A stretch of DNA of 64,000 nt from Doryteuthis pealeii (taxonomy: Eukaryota > Mollusca > Cephalopoda > Myopsida > Loliginidae), in the NCBI GenBank assembly GCA_023376005.1, contig CM042145.1:19208431-19272430 (forward strand), in the 5' to 3' direction. The position numbers and the translations under genes are program-made. The stretch's first letter is position 1. The number at the start of each line of letters is the position of its first letter. Of the stretch, positions 1 to 10,175 are shown piece after piece. Below the pieces are notes generated by a model. That model searched no databases and was not told the DNA's origin. It saw only the letters and a program-made list of their open reading frames with translations.

Positions 1-71
1 TTTAACTGCACTGAACCAAAGAAGAATTAGAGAGCAACAAATAATATCTGCTGTAAACAGATATACTTCAG

Positions 72-118
72 CTACTCTCTTCTCTCTCTCTCAGCCTATC
101 TCCTCTCTTCTCTCTGCA
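72..118. repeat. CT-rich low-complexity tract
   Basis: A pyrimidine-rich stretch of repeated TC dinucleotides interrupted by short spacers. No further function is visible. Confidence 0.7.
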
Positions 119-219
119 TCTACATTTCCTTTTGCAAAGAGGCATAACAGGAATTAGATTTATCTCTTTTGATAATCTTATTACGTTTAATCTTTGAACA
201 ACCACTTGTTTGCCAAGTT

Positions 220-934
220 AGAGAATGCTGATAGGTACACATCCTGCGTCCCTGATGCTCAAAAATCTAAAAGGATCGCAGTAAATCATATCCATGCATC
301 CAGTGTTTTTCTTTTTCTTCCTCACCATGTTCATCTAACTGTAATACATTTCAATAGTTTCTTGGAAATTAATTACGAGGATAGGTTAAAAGGTAGGAGT
401 TAGACGGCTTTAGTGTGTTTCCCCAAATCATAAATGATTTGAAAATATATATAAAATTATAAAAAACACATAATAATTGGTCTAAAATAATAAAATATAT
501 AATAAAAATCATAAAAAATCATAAATAAAAATTCAAAATATTTTTTGAGTCTTAAATATTGGCGAGTGCTCCCATAAATAAAAATGTTTATAAAATGAAA
601 GTGTTCATAAAATAAAAACCCTGCATTCCTGACGCATAAAAATCTAAAGGACAGTAAATCATATCCATGTGTCCAGTATTTCTTTTTTATTCCCTCACCA
701 TTTCAAGCTAACTGTTAAATGCATTTCAATAGTTTCTTAGAAAGAATTAAACAGGATAGGTTTACACAGGTAGGAGTTAGTCATGGTTTTAGTTGTTTCC
801 CTCAAGATCATAAATAAAAAAAACCTACAATCTATAAAGGAAACTTAGTTGTGACACATAAATTTCCTGGGACTCCTTCAAAGCAAATATGTGCGTCCAG
901 GATGCACTAAATCAAAAAGCTATCAGCATCACTG
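220..934 (+). mobile_element. MITE-C, double or internally duplicated copy
   Basis: The left end carries a degenerate terminal repeat (AATGCTGATAGG) and the right end the complementary form (CTATCAGCATCACTG). The middle holds a second start-like segment from about 624 (CCTGCATTCCTGACGC), so the unit is one element with an internal duplication or two copies fused head to tail. An AT-rich insert (about 428-600) matches the longer copy at 2760-3274. There is no coding capacity. The left end has diverged and no flanking duplication is visible here. Confidence 0.75.
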
Positions 935-1380
935 GCAGGGCTCGAGACCACAGAAAAAAAAAAAAAAAGATTTTTACTTAACAGAATCTCCACTACCACC
1001 CAACACCTAAAACATATCAAGAATGAATTTTCTCTCTAAAGGCAACTCTGTAAACCATACTGAATATGAAAGAATTCATAACAACCAAGAAATATGAGGT
1101 ATGTCCAAAAAGTAAGATACAGACATTTTAGCTAATCAAAACATATCTATTATTACTACAAACAACTAAAACATTGTGTATATGTTGCAAGAGCTACTAC
1201 GCTATTTTTCCACATAGTCACCATTAATGAAACTTATCTCTATCAGAGCTTGAGTATCAACCTGAAAGTGATGTCATAAAATACAGGTAAAAAACTTACA
1301 TTCAACAGCTTTGTTAAAGACAACTGAATACGGTCAAGAGGACTAAGCCAAGAACAATGAAGATAGGGACGAATGGTGAG

Positions 1381-1397
1381 AGAGAGAGAGAGAGAAG
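1381..1397. repeat. (AG)n microsatellite
   Basis: A short GAGA tract inside the mariner remnant. Confidence 0.8.
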
Positions 1398-1552
1398 AGT
1401 CAAGAGGATATATGCTGTCAGCACATCTTGAAAGTGATGAATATAAGAGAAATTTTCAGTCTAATTTTATGTATTATGGGAGTATTTGATCATTTCGTCG
1501 TGTATAAGCCATACATGTCTTTGGATATGTTATGCTGTTTGACATTTTTCTG

Positions 1553-1612
1553 TTATATATATATATATATATATAATATATATAATATATATATATATAT
1601 ACTATATATAAT
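1553..1612. repeat. (TA)n microsatellite
   Basis: An interrupted TA repeat within the mariner remnant, next to the nested MITE. Confidence 0.95.
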
Positions 1613-1641
1613 ACATACAATTATCATACACACACAACACA

Positions 1642-2107
1642 CAGTGGTACCTTGACTTCACGAGTTTTATAATTTTTCTGCTTGTAACTCAGTTTCCTTG
1701 TGATATCTAACTCAAATTTCCTCCCATTGAGAATAAACTGAAATGCATTAATCTGCCCCTCCCTACACACGCCCTAAGTTACATTTTTAAACAAGAAAAA
1801 TAGCATTGTATTGTATAAAAAATATAAAATAGAATATAATGAATTGTGTGTCTGTAATATGTTTTAATGTTTATTCTTTTAATAAATAATTATCTTTCTT
1901 TGGTGTAATAAATTGGAACTTAAATGTTTTTTAGTGACCTTATTAATATAACCATATCTGAAGTTCACTCATGCCTCAAATTTTAATTTATACACAAAGC
2001 AAAAAAAAAAAAATAAATGAAATAAATATAAAAATTAAGACAACAAGTGACAGCTTGTAACTCTGAAAACTCATAAGTTGGGTCACTTTTAAGTCAAGGT
2101 ACCAATG
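1642..2107. mobile_element. Nested MITE with CAGTGGTACCTTGACTT ends
   Basis: The left end CAGTGGTACCTTGACTT is mirrored on the right by AAGTCAAGGTACCAATG, followed by TA. The right subterminal part (CTCATAAGTTGGGTCACTTT) also mirrors the left. The ends resemble pogo/Tigger-type elements, which duplicate TA; only the right TA is preserved. A second copy of the left end lies at 37787. No transposase is visible. Confidence 0.7.
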
Positions 2108-2157
2108 TATAGCCTAAATTTTGCATAAATATTAGGGATATTGCCAAAAATTAATAT

Positions 2158-2243
2158 GATTTACCAACCACCTCCACACGAGTAGGATGGGACCACAAGG
2201 TCAATTTTTAAGTGGATTTTAGGTTTGAATTCAGAGTTTTCCT
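2158..2243 (-). mobile_element. SINE-B 3' fragment (tail type i)
   Basis: Matches only the last ~85 bp of SINE-B: minus-strand order is AAAACTCTGAATTCAAACCT, then the tail with GGTCCCATCCTACTCGTG. The tRNA-like head is absent, as in a 5'-truncated retroposed copy. Confidence 0.75.
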
Positions 2244-2759
2244 TCAAAAATTCAGAGAAATTATGCTTAGGCTGTATCTTACTTTTTGGACATAAACTTG
2301 TAAAACTTTCATAGATTTTCTTGGACTCATACTGAAATAAATCAATCCAGATTTTTTTCTTTTAAATCACTTCTATGCATATTTTAATAACAGAAACAAC
2401 TTCTGTTTGTCTTAAAACCATTTTGTTTGGGTGGCTAAAAGTTTAGAGGGTAAAAGAGAAGGAAAAAAAAAAAAAAAAAAAAACACAGTTCTACACCACC
2501 CGCCCAAGCCTCAAAGAAATAAAAACATTTAGCCATTTTGAACCACCCATGCAAAAATTAAGTGTTAAAGATTAGCAGAAAAATGGGCATCCTACTTTGA
2601 CTTTTGTACCTATGATGTTACCAATACTTGGAAAAGAATCTACCCACCTCTAAATAATAAAGGAACTGGAATTGTACTTAGTTTTTTGTTTTTTTTTGTT
2701 TTTTTGTTTTTTTTAAGTAACAGACATGTAAAATATAATAATATGCTAATGTTCTATTC

Positions 2760-3274
2760 CAGAGATGCTGAAGGTAATCGCGCTCCTGACGCACAAAATT
2801 TAAAAGGACGGCAGTAAAATCATGTCCATGGCATCCCAGTGTTTTTCTTTAATTTCTTCCCACACCATTTCAAGCTAAAATGTAATACATGTCAATAGTT
2901 TCTTAGAAATTATTTAATTACACACGATAGGTTACAAGGTAGGAGTTAGACGGCTTTAGTTGCTTCCCAAATCATAAATGATTTGAAATATATAAACAAA
3001 TCATAAAATAAAACATAATAATTGGTCTAAATAATAAAATATATAATAAAAATCATAAAAAATCATAAATAAAAATTAATAAATATTTTTGAATCTTAAT
3101 ATTTGGAGTGTGCTCATAAATGAAAAAATGTTCATAAAATGAAAGTGTTCATAAATAAAACCTACAATCTATAAACGAAACTTTAGTTGGGACCCATAAA
3201 TTTTCCTGGGGACTCATTAAAGCAAATATGTGCGTCCCAGGAGGCACTAAATCAAAAAGCTATCAGCATCACTG
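2760..3274 (+). mobile_element. MITE-C, long 515-bp form
   Basis: Bounded by CAGAGATGCTG and CAGCATCACTG and flanked by TATTC on both sides (2755-2759 and 3275-3279). It contains an extra AT-rich segment (about 2965-3150) absent from the 315-bp copy at 15962. There is no open frame of note. Confidence 0.85.
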
Positions 3275-3721
3275 TATTCTAAGAACCAAGTCTTTACTCG
3301 TGAACAAAAATGATAAGTGGACATTGTATCTTATCCGTAATAGTTTTGTCAGCAGATAATGTCAGTGTTAAAAAATCTTGCAATCACCATTAATGATAAC
3401 TTTTTTTTTTAGTACATTTACAACTTTTGTATAAAAACTAAAAGTAACAAAAGAAAACTTGATGTTTATTGATTCAAAAAGATAATTCAAGTAATAATTT
3501 AGATGTAATCAAAGTGTGCTTATGTAAGCATTCACACGTGTACATAAACACAGACTTAATTGATTAGCTAAACTGGTTATTGTATTCTAATCATTTTAGG
3601 AAATTTTTAGTTCTTTTCAAAAATGTACTGTAGGTTTAATAGGGTCATGTCACAATTCACATATTAAGGATAAATAAAATTAGTCCTTGATAGAAAGATT
3701 TTCTGAAAATTATATATATAT
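3275..3721. other. AT-rich stretch without recognised feature
   Basis: No extended open frame, tRNA-like box or named repeat was found. There are short A and T runs only. Confidence 0.5.
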
Positions 3722-3785
3722 ATCTAATGAGTCAGACGAACCTACTAAAAGTTTCGCTTAGTAGGTTTGTTCTGACTCATTAGAT
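3722..3785. repeat. Perfect-stem hairpin
   Basis: Arms of about 27 bp (TCTAATGAGTCAGACGAACC... and its complement ending GACTCATTAGAT) surround a loop of about 10 nt. There is one 1-nt asymmetry in the arms. It may be the centre of a small fold-back element. Confidence 0.85.
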
Positions 3786-4061
3786 TGATCTTTATTATTT
3801 GCTCTACTTAGGTATTTGAGCACTTTTTACTTATTAGCTTTAGTCTCCTGGCGGTTTTGGTATGAATATATATATATGTGCATATAAATTGTTTTTTCTT
3901 TTTGGCCAAAATATTGTACAATAGATTATTTTTTGTTGGTACAATTATCTTGGTCTTTTCTTTTTTAAAAAATTTTTTTTCTCCCGGTTGATGTTTGGTA
4001 GTATATTTAAACTATTTGCTGGCTTTTTCTCACTGCGAGGATTTACCAATAAGTTTGGTAT

Positions 4062-4091
4062 ATTAAATAAATATATATATATATATATATA

Positions 4092-4128
<37 letters not shown>

Positions 4129-4143
4129 GTGTGTGTATATATA
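4062..4143. repeat. (TA)n(TG)n(TA)n compound microsatellite
   Basis: A compound dinucleotide tract immediately upstream of a SINE-B head. Such tracts recur at SINE-B ends throughout the window. Confidence 0.95.
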
Positions 4144-4152
4144 TAACTTTTA

Positions 4153-4432
4153 CGGAGGCGCATGGTCTAATGGTTAGAGTCGTAGGAAATGGACTTGTTC
4201 GACTCAAGTTCAATTCCTGGACAAAGCTGTTTGCATTTTCACGTCACTATAAACCCTTGGGAAATGAATCCAATTCCCCCCCAGCTATGGATAAATAGTA
4301 GGGTAGACTGGGCTCTTTAACTATGACTAGGTAAACAGTCTAGGAGAAGGAAAACTCTGTATTCAAACCTGTTAAACTCCTCTTAAAATATTGGGCTTGT
4401 GTCGCATCCTGCTCATGCGGAGGGATTGGTGT
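4153..4432 (+). mobile_element. SINE-B, near full length, tail type i
   Basis: A tRNA-like head of about 75 bp shows a box A-like TGGTCTAATGGTTAGAGTCG and a box B-like AAGTTCAATTCC. The body contains GGGTAGACTGGGCTCTTTAA and GGAGAAGGAAAACTCTG. The tail reads CTTGTGTCGCATCCTGCTCA and runs into a TG/TA microsatellite. Transcription would be by RNA polymerase III if active. It has no coding capacity. Confidence 0.9.
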
Positions 4433-4453
4433 GTGTGTGTGTCTGTGTATATA

Positions 4454-4500
<47 letters not shown>
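4428..4500. repeat. (TG)n(TA)n microsatellite at a SINE-B tail
   Basis: A long dinucleotide tract continues directly from the preceding SINE-B 3' end, so it probably grew from the retroposon tail. Confidence 0.9.
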
Positions 4501-4591
4501 TTTTTCAAAAATTCAACCTAGTTTTTAATACTAAGATACTCTCTTTAAAAATGAATCACTGATAATGAATACATGAAAAATTAGCATTAGT

Positions 4592-4853
4592 AAGTAAAAG
4601 TAAAAAGTCAGCCAGAGTAGCCTATTGTCAGTATCACCAGACAGTGAGGGAGTCTATACCCTTTTCAGTAGGACTAGACCAGTGTGATTGCATTTGTATC
4701 TGAAGTGGAGCACCACACCTACCAGCAGCTCCCAATTCACCGCACACAACCAGGCTGTGCTACTCATGCGCAGAGTTGGCGAGGGCTGGTATTAAACCCA
4801 GAACTTTGTGGCTCCTAGGCAGAATGCTCTAAACGACTGAGGCTAAACCAGAA
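4592..4853 (-). mobile_element. SINE-A, diverged copy
   Basis: In minus orientation the head lies at the right (complement of CTGGTTTAGCCTCAGTCG). The body matches the family (GGTAGGTGTGGTGCTCCAC) and the 3' end is near 4600. It carries many substitutions and small indels relative to the copy at 58644, so it looks old. Confidence 0.85.
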
Positions 4854-4959
4854 AGCAAAAAACTGAATACATAAGCTTCTGTAGTGAACCCTAAATTTGA
4901 TACAAGGGAAAAGCAATTCCTGTACCACAAATAATACACTAACTTGATAGTAGTAAGTA

Positions 4960-5199
4960 AATTCGACGGGGGGCCTAAAGTCGGTATCAGCCAATCAGCG
5001 AGGGAGTCTATCCCCTTTTCAATAGCGCTAGACCAAGGAGATTGTTTTAGCATCTGAGGTGGAGCGCCACACCTACCATCAGCTCCTTACTTTACGCACA
5101 TATCCTGTGCTACTCATACGCTGAGTTGGCGAGGACTGGTATCGAACTAGGAACCTTGTGGTTTCTAGCCGAACGCTCTACCGACTGAGACTACAACCA
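4960..5199 (-). mobile_element. SINE-A, near full length
   Basis: Read on the minus strand, it starts with a tRNA-like head (AGTCTCAGTCGGTAGAGCGT, box B AGTTCGATACC), followed by GATGGTAGGTGTGGCGCTCC and CTATTGAAAAGGGGATAGAC. It sits about 110 bp from another SINE-A in the same orientation. Confidence 0.9.
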
Positions 5200-5219
5200 A
5201 ATTATAAAATTCACAGCCA

Positions 5220-5235
5220 GACACACACACATATA
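5220..5235. repeat. (AC)n microsatellite
   Basis: Short AC tract between two SINE-type repeats. Confidence 0.8.
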
Positions 5236-5249
5236 CAACAAGGGTCATG

Positions 5250-5350
5250 GACACCTCTTGTGGTGTAATGGTTAGCAAGTTAGACTGGCAAATCATGATT
5301 GGTGAGTTCGATGCGCTCACTGGGTGCCCTTACATTGCGGCCTTGTGCCA
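5250..5350 (+). mobile_element. SINE-D, tRNA-like head fragment
   Basis: TGGTGTAATGGTTAGCAAGT resembles box A and the D-arm of a tRNA, and GAGTTCGATGCGCTC resembles box B. The remaining ~30 bp (GGTGCCCTTACATTGCGGCC) has no family match here. A clean cloverleaf could not be drawn, so this is called tRNA-derived repeat rather than tRNA gene. Repeats at 55575 and 56115 have a similar opening. Confidence 0.6.
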
Positions 5351-5384
5351 CATTTAGCGAAGCTTAGTAAATAACTATACACAA

Positions 5385-5943
5385 AGGGTCATTCAATAAA
5401 TAAGGTGGAATTTTACCTAAAGAGATGGTAATAGGAAGCACTGTTTATAGTTGCACCTTTTTCAAAGAAATCATATAATGATGGCTCCTTTCATGTCCCA
5501 GAAGGCAGTCACAGCAACACCTTCTTTACTGACAGCTGTGCGCTGCAACTTTTTCTTTACTGGAGAGTCAGTGTGTTTTCCACTACATGGGATTGTCTTT
5601 CATTCATGCTCGTCATAGTGGCAAACCCATGTTTAGCCTATTTGTAAACATTCGTGACTCATTCACATTTTTCTGTAAATTCACATGTTTCCACTTCTCA
5701 GTCAGCAAAAATTTGATGACAGACACTGTTCATTCAGGCTTGGACCACTGTGTTGTTTGCAGGCATTTTGAATTAACCTCAAAACAATATTTCTGCAAGT
5801 GTAAAATATCTTTACTATAAACCCATTCCAAACAATGCAGAATTTACATTTATGGAAAAAATTCCTCTCTTATTGGTTTGGGTTTGGTTGTTTTTATGAC
5901 ATTAAGTATTGAAGAGGTTCATCCTTATTTTATTGAATGACCA
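5385..5943 (-). pseudogene. Mariner transposase remnant with inverted repeats
   Basis: The ends are complementary (GGTCATTCAATAAATAAGG and CCTTATTTTATTGAATGACC). On the minus strand around 5480-5570 a frame reads HTDSPVKKKLQ, then GVAVTAFWDMKGAIII, typical of mariner transposases; the D in FWD is the second catalytic aspartate of the D,D34D triad. A stop follows shortly after. Total length is about 560 bp against roughly 1.3 kb for intact mariners, so the copy is internally deleted and dead. Confidence 0.85.
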
Positions 5944-6023
5944 TATATTATATATATATATATATTTAGCCTATTATCGTTTGAATTCATATGATTTCGT
6001 CTCCACTCTTGATATGTACGGAG

Positions 6024-6092
6024 TATAACAAGCTCTGAAGATGATTTTTATAAAATCGAAATATTGTTCAATCTAATATTGAATATGTTATA
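6024..6092 (+). ncRNA. Hammerhead-ribozyme-like motif (candidate)
   Basis: CTGAAGA (6035-6041) is followed by one extra T, a 6-bp hairpin (GATTTT at 6043-6048 with AAAATC at 6052-6057) and GAA (6058-6060). A third helix ATATT/AATAT (6061-6065 with 6075-6079) leads to AUU, a permitted NUH cleavage triplet. TATAACA (6024-6030) can pair with TGTTATA (6086-6092) as stem I across an internal loop. The extra base before stem II departs from the canonical hammerhead, so activity is uncertain. Confidence 0.45.
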
Positions 6093-6138
6093 AAATGTTT
6101 TCACTTTAACAGCATATTGTGTTTTTTGATATCCTTTA

Positions 6139-6158
6139 TATATATATATATAATATAT

Positions 6159-6189
<31 letters not shown>

Positions 6190-6190
6190 G
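6139..6190. repeat. (TA)n microsatellite
   Basis: Interrupted TA tract. Confidence 0.95.
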
Positions 6191-6240
6191 ATGATGCTGA
6201 TAGCAGCCCGTGACGCATATATTTGCTTTGAAGAGTCCCA
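6191..6240 (-). mobile_element. MITE-C terminal fragment
   Basis: GATGCTGATAGC followed by GACGCATATATTTGCTTTGA matches about 50 bp of one MITE-C end. The rest is missing. Confidence 0.7.
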
Positions 6241-6970
6241 AATACAACAAAAAAAAAAAAAAATTTTTTAAATGCACATCGCATGTACAACTCCACACAC
6301 TTGACATAGAACACTCCATCCCCCAACAACAAACATGGCCATAGTATCACACATGAATAAAAAGTAAAACAAAAAAATTGAAATAAAAATTCAACTTTAC
6401 ATGAAAATATTACTCTTATTGACCGAGTTTTAAAATGCAACATGAGCTCTGTTTATTTTTTTCCCTTATCGTCTCCGTTTTAAATTATTGTTGTATTTAA
6501 CAATCTTTAATTCCTTATATCCGTTTATTTTCAAATAATACATTGTAGTTCGTTAAAAAAGAAATACATTGTGTGTTTTTTTTTAAATTTTACTCCAGGA
6601 GCAGCTTTATACATAATTTGATTGCAAGTAAGTGAAAATATATCAGTAGATTTCAAAATCTATAATTTTAGATAGACTGCATTGAACCCAATATAAATCT
6701 GTGGTTTGGAATTATTTGGAATTTGAAGTACAACAGAATGGCAACAAAAATTGACACTCTCTTCTTTTCTTTTCATATTTTTAACATAATTCAATGTTTT
6801 TTCGCATTCTTATTATAAAAAAAAAAAAGTTCAATGAGTGACAATTAAACAATTTTTAATAAATTATAATGAATTTAACTTTTGAAATAAACATTTAGGG
6901 TTCCCAATAGTGTAAATAGCATGGTTTTCTATTTAAGAACCCAAATGTTTAGAAAAGAAAATTTAAACTG
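6241..6970. other. AT-rich stretch without recognised feature
   Basis: No tRNA boxes, conserved frames or named repeats were recognised. Contains poly-A runs near 6249 and 6819. Confidence 0.5.
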
Positions 6971-7292
6971 TAGAATAATCATACTAAGTTCAATTTACTG
7001 TCGAATTGGTAAGACAATGCAACCAGTAACTGTAACTCAATACAGATCTAACCTTGTTGCAATCCTGTTCGCAGCGCAATATTGAAGTCAGTCAGTCAGT
7101 ATACTGTTGGTTTGGACAACAGCAACTGGCTAAGCCAACTGAATTGTTCCAAGATAGCTGGTACTTATGGGACTCAAGAATATCCATTCATGTATTTGCG
7201 TGATTCCATTCCTTGAGTCCTGATTGGCTGCTTGGTTTCTATGATGTTATAAGGCTTCATAAATACTCTGGCATTCTGCAGTAGGATTGCAA
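6971..7292. repeat. Repeat G, internally inverted copy
   Basis: The first ~100 bp (TAGAATAATCATACTAAGTT, then GAATTGGTAAGACAATGCAA) is in the same orientation as the copies at 13768, 32402 and 42064. From about 7090 the sequence is the reverse complement of the rest of the family (CAGTATACTGTTGGTTTGGA ... CTGCAGTAGGATTGCAA). The two halves meet after a short AT-rich junction. See findings. Confidence 0.8.
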
Positions 7293-7791
7293 AGGATAAA
7301 TCTGTATTAAGAATTCAGGTGTGTAATCTACAGTTCTGTGTTCTTAGAATAGTATTTGAGATATATTCTAACAGTTAAAAGACATTTTATTATAGAATGG
7401 ATACATCAAAATAGACCAGGATCTAAAGGAACATCTAAAAACATTAAAAAATCATGACAAGTGAGATTTTTATTTTTATGTATTTCTATTTTGGTGATTA
7501 TGAGTGCTGTAGGCAAAATGTGGTTGATTTTGCTCAAAGCACCGAAAATCACCCAAATATTGCTGTGTACCAATTTTAGTTACAAGCAACCAGATATTGA
7601 TTACAGCACCCACATTTTATTTTAGAGATGATTCTTTCAATGTAATTATGTTTTTTACTATGATAAGATATATTTATAACAGAATGAGTTTGTGTATTTT
7701 CTATTATGGATATAATATGTATCTTGTGAGCTATGTATCATGATACGTATTATGATTTACTCATTAAAAATTCTAATACATACAACACACC

Positions 7792-7796
<5 letters not shown>
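7293..7796. other. AT-rich stretch without recognised feature
   Basis: Nothing recognisable beyond short simple tracts. Confidence 0.5.

Positions 7797-7843
<47 letters not shown>
7797..7843. repeat. (TA)n microsatellite
   Basis: Near-perfect TA tract. It makes spurious Tyr-Ile open frames on both strands. Confidence 0.97.
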
Positions 7844-7845
<2 letters not shown>

Positions 7846-7999
7846 ACACATAATACATACACACATACACAATTATAAGGAAAAAAAAAAAATTACACAG
7901 AAGAATTTAAAAATATATACAAATGAATTAATCCACTTATTTGCAAATTCAATCTTTGCCATTTCAAATTATTTAACTGTACAAATAATTTGGGTAAAG

Positions 8000-8001
<2 letters not shown>

Positions 8002-8062
<61 letters not shown>
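8002..8062. repeat. (TA)n microsatellite
   Basis: Near-perfect TA tract about 160 bp from the previous one. Confidence 0.97.
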
Positions 8063-8065
<3 letters not shown>

Positions 8066-8370
8066 CACCAATTATGAGATTAAGTAAGATAATCAGTTTT
8101 GAATTATGAAAAAAATATTTTATATTTTGAGCCAATAGAATAATTATCTAATACAAATTAATATTGCATATTTTCTACATTGTATTTTTATTTCAAGTTG
8201 TTGCTAGAGTAGGATTTTTTTTCTTTTAATTTAAGGGACAATTTTATTTTATGTCGAGAGAAGAGAGAATCATTTATATTGCTTTGATAAACATACTTGA
8301 AAATAAAATTGACATTTTTAATAAGAAATTAACCCAGATTAGAAAGCAACCTTGAAATCAGAAAAAAAAG
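8063..8370. other. AT-rich stretch without recognised feature
   Basis: No repeat family or coding signal recognised. Confidence 0.5.
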
Positions 8371-8371
8371 G

Positions 8372-8560
8372 GGGGTAGCGTTCAGTCGGTAGAGCGTCCT
8401 AATAGAAACCACGAGGTTCCTGGTTCGATACTGGCCTCGCCAATTCAGCGTATGAGTAGTAAGGGATCTGTGCAGTAAAGTAAGGAGCTGATGGTAGTTA
8501 TAGCACTCCACCTCAGACATAAAAACAATCTCCTTGGTTTAGCACATTCCAATCAGACCA
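8372..8560 (+). mobile_element. SINE-A, 3'-truncated
   Basis: The head reads TTCAGTCGGTAGAGCGTCCT with box B GGTTCGATACT; the body continues through AGGAGCTGATGGTAGTTATA and ACAATCTCCTTGG. It breaks off before the GAAAAGGGGATAGAC block. The first bases of the head are damaged by a G run. Confidence 0.85.
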
Positions 8561-8658
8561 TTTTGGTGTTAGAGTTGGTCGATGTACAACAAGCCCCCAA
8601 TGAGTAAATGAGGTAAGTAATAAAAATACTAGAGAAAAGCACATATACAAATTACTAT

Positions 8659-8856
8659 AGGGCTGGTTTAGCTCAGTCAGTAGAGCATCCCCCTAGAACC
8701 ACAAGGTTCCTAGTTTCAATACCAGCCCTCGCAACTCAGTTTATGAGTAGCACAGGGATCTGTGCAGTAAAGTGAGGAGCTGATGGTAGGTGTGGTGCTC
8801 CACCTCAGATGTAAAAACAACCTCCTTGTTTAGCGCTCGTGAAAAGGGGATAGACA
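8659..8856 (+). mobile_element. SINE-A portion of a chimeric repeat
   Basis: Starts GGGCTGGTTTAGCTCAGTCA with box B AGTTTCAATACC and proceeds to GTGAAAAGGGGATAGAC. Where the family should continue (TCCCTCGCTG...), the sequence switches to the 3' end of SINE-E. Confidence 0.9.
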
Positions 8857-8958
8857 GGGAACACCTGAAGAAGGCTGGAGGAGAACAGCGGCCTGAAACG
8901 TTGCATTTTTACATACCACAATAAAGATGTGGACAACAGTCTAAAAAATCAAAATACA
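8857..8958 (+). mobile_element. SINE-E 3' end joined to SINE-A
   Basis: CACCTGAAGAAGGCTGGAGG ... GCCTGAAACGTTGC ... ACAATAAAGATGTGGACAAC is the 3' part of SINE-E, also seen near 12963, 13320, 15575, 15700 and 44515. It begins exactly at the hammerhead-like core, with no SINE-E head upstream. CTGAAGA is at 8865 and GAAAC at 8895. Confidence 0.8.
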
Positions 8959-9061
8959 TATCAAACCTCATCTCAAAAATTCAGAAAATAATTTCAAACT
9001 TTTTTTTTATTTTTTTAATTTTTAACTTATTACATTACTGTGCCTAAAATAAATTAAAAGT

Positions 9062-9266
9062 TGTCGGGGTGGCCTAAACTTGGTATCAGCCAGACAGCAA
9101 GGGGAGTTATCCCCTTTTCACAGCACTAAACCAAGGACATTGTTTTTATATCTGAGGTGGAACGCCACTCCTACCATCAGTTCCTCACTTTACCACACAT
9201 ATCCCAGTGCTACTCATATGCTAGGTTGGCAAGGGTTGATAAGTGCTCTACGACTGAGCTATACAA
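9062..9266 (-). mobile_element. SINE-A with internal head deletion
   Basis: The 3' end and body are intact (GTCGGGGTGGCCTAAACTTG on the plus strand). About 40 bp of the head is deleted, removing most of the box B region between GCAAGGGTTGATAA and GTGCTCTACGACTGAGCTAT. The copy therefore lacks a complete internal promoter. Confidence 0.85.
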
Positions 9267-9410
9267 AAAAAACACTAAATAATAAAATTTGAATTTAAAA
9301 AATGAACTAATTTAAAAAGTTATCTTGTTATTTCAAAATATTGGACTTCAATAAAGTTGCATCAAATGTATGTTAAAAAGCTGTTTTTTTTAATGGTAGA
9401 AATGAAATAA

Positions 9411-9786
9411 AATGGACTCTCATCGATTTCGACGCATGAGGGTTCATCCAATGAACAACCTACACAGTGTTTTGTTTATAGTGGTGAAGGCTTGTGTTGG
9501 ACCATCCGCATTTTTTGGCACAATCGATAGGAAAGAATTGGTGCACAAGGATTGCCTGGATTTTCAAATTCAGAGTTTCTTCTTCCAGACTGGTTACCTA
9601 TCCAAAGTTAAAGAGCCCAGTCTACCCCTACTATTTTACCCATAACTGGAGGGGAATATATGGATTCATACCTTTTCTAAGGGTATTAGTGCTATGTGAA
9701 ATGCAAACAGCCTTGTCTAGGATTTGAACTCGGGTCGACGATCGCATTTCCTACGACTCTAACCATTAATGCCATGTGCCTCCAAA
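9411..9786 (-). mobile_element. SINE-B with long alternative tail (type iii)
   Basis: On the minus strand a SINE-B head and body (9786 down to about 9570) is followed not by the usual tail but by about 160 bp containing CCAACACAAGCCTTCACCAC and ending GAAATCGATGAGAGTCCATT. The same tail is joined to SINE-B at 26325-26732, so this is a replicating subfamily rather than a chance junction. Confidence 0.85.
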
Positions 9787-10175
9787 TGGTAGAAATAATA
9801 ACAGAATAATAAGTAAGAGTATTATTCAAATATCAACCTGGTATTAACAAATATCAGACATAATATGAATTACATGCTATATCAGATTAGTCTATGTAAT
9901 TTTAATTATCAAATATAAATTATCTAAAAAAGTCATTAAAAAAAATACAAAATTATTCAGTGAGATTTGAACCTATTTCAAAAATGATCTGGGTATATTG
10001 AATATAAGTAATGCCAAAGATTCTTGTTCACATGCAACAGAGCACGTACAGTCTCCATTTGATGTAAATATCAACACAGATGATGATGTAGTTGAGTGTC
10101 AGAGGCACTTTGGTATTTTCAGTTTAACAGTCACAAAAGTATAAACAATCTGTGACTAATCATTCTAGTCAACTA
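9787..10175. other. AT-rich stretch without recognised feature
   Basis: No repeat or coding signal recognised. Confidence 0.5.

Larger units (their letters stand above)
1102..2292 (-). mobile_element. Mariner-like element remnant with complete terminal inverted repeats
   Basis: Ends are perfect inverted repeats of about 21 bp (TGTCCAAAAAGTAAGATACA and its complement), each next to TA as expected for mariner target duplication. Just inside the left end, the minus strand reads NGDYVEK followed by a stop, the usual C-terminus of mariner transposases. Most of the transposase is lost. The interior holds a nested MITE (1642-2107), a SINE-B 3' fragment and a (TA)n tract. It is non-functional. Confidence 0.85.

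Noticed and set aside
6048..6443. 131-codon minus-strand frame, one of the longest here
   Set aside because: Runs through a TA tract, a MITE-C end and poly-A. Composition is Phe/Tyr/Ile-rich with no domain; low-complexity artefact.
7733..8135. Overlapping 80-114 codon frames on both strands rich in Tyr-Ile
   Set aside because: They are read through (TA)n microsatellites and have no non-repetitive protein signal.
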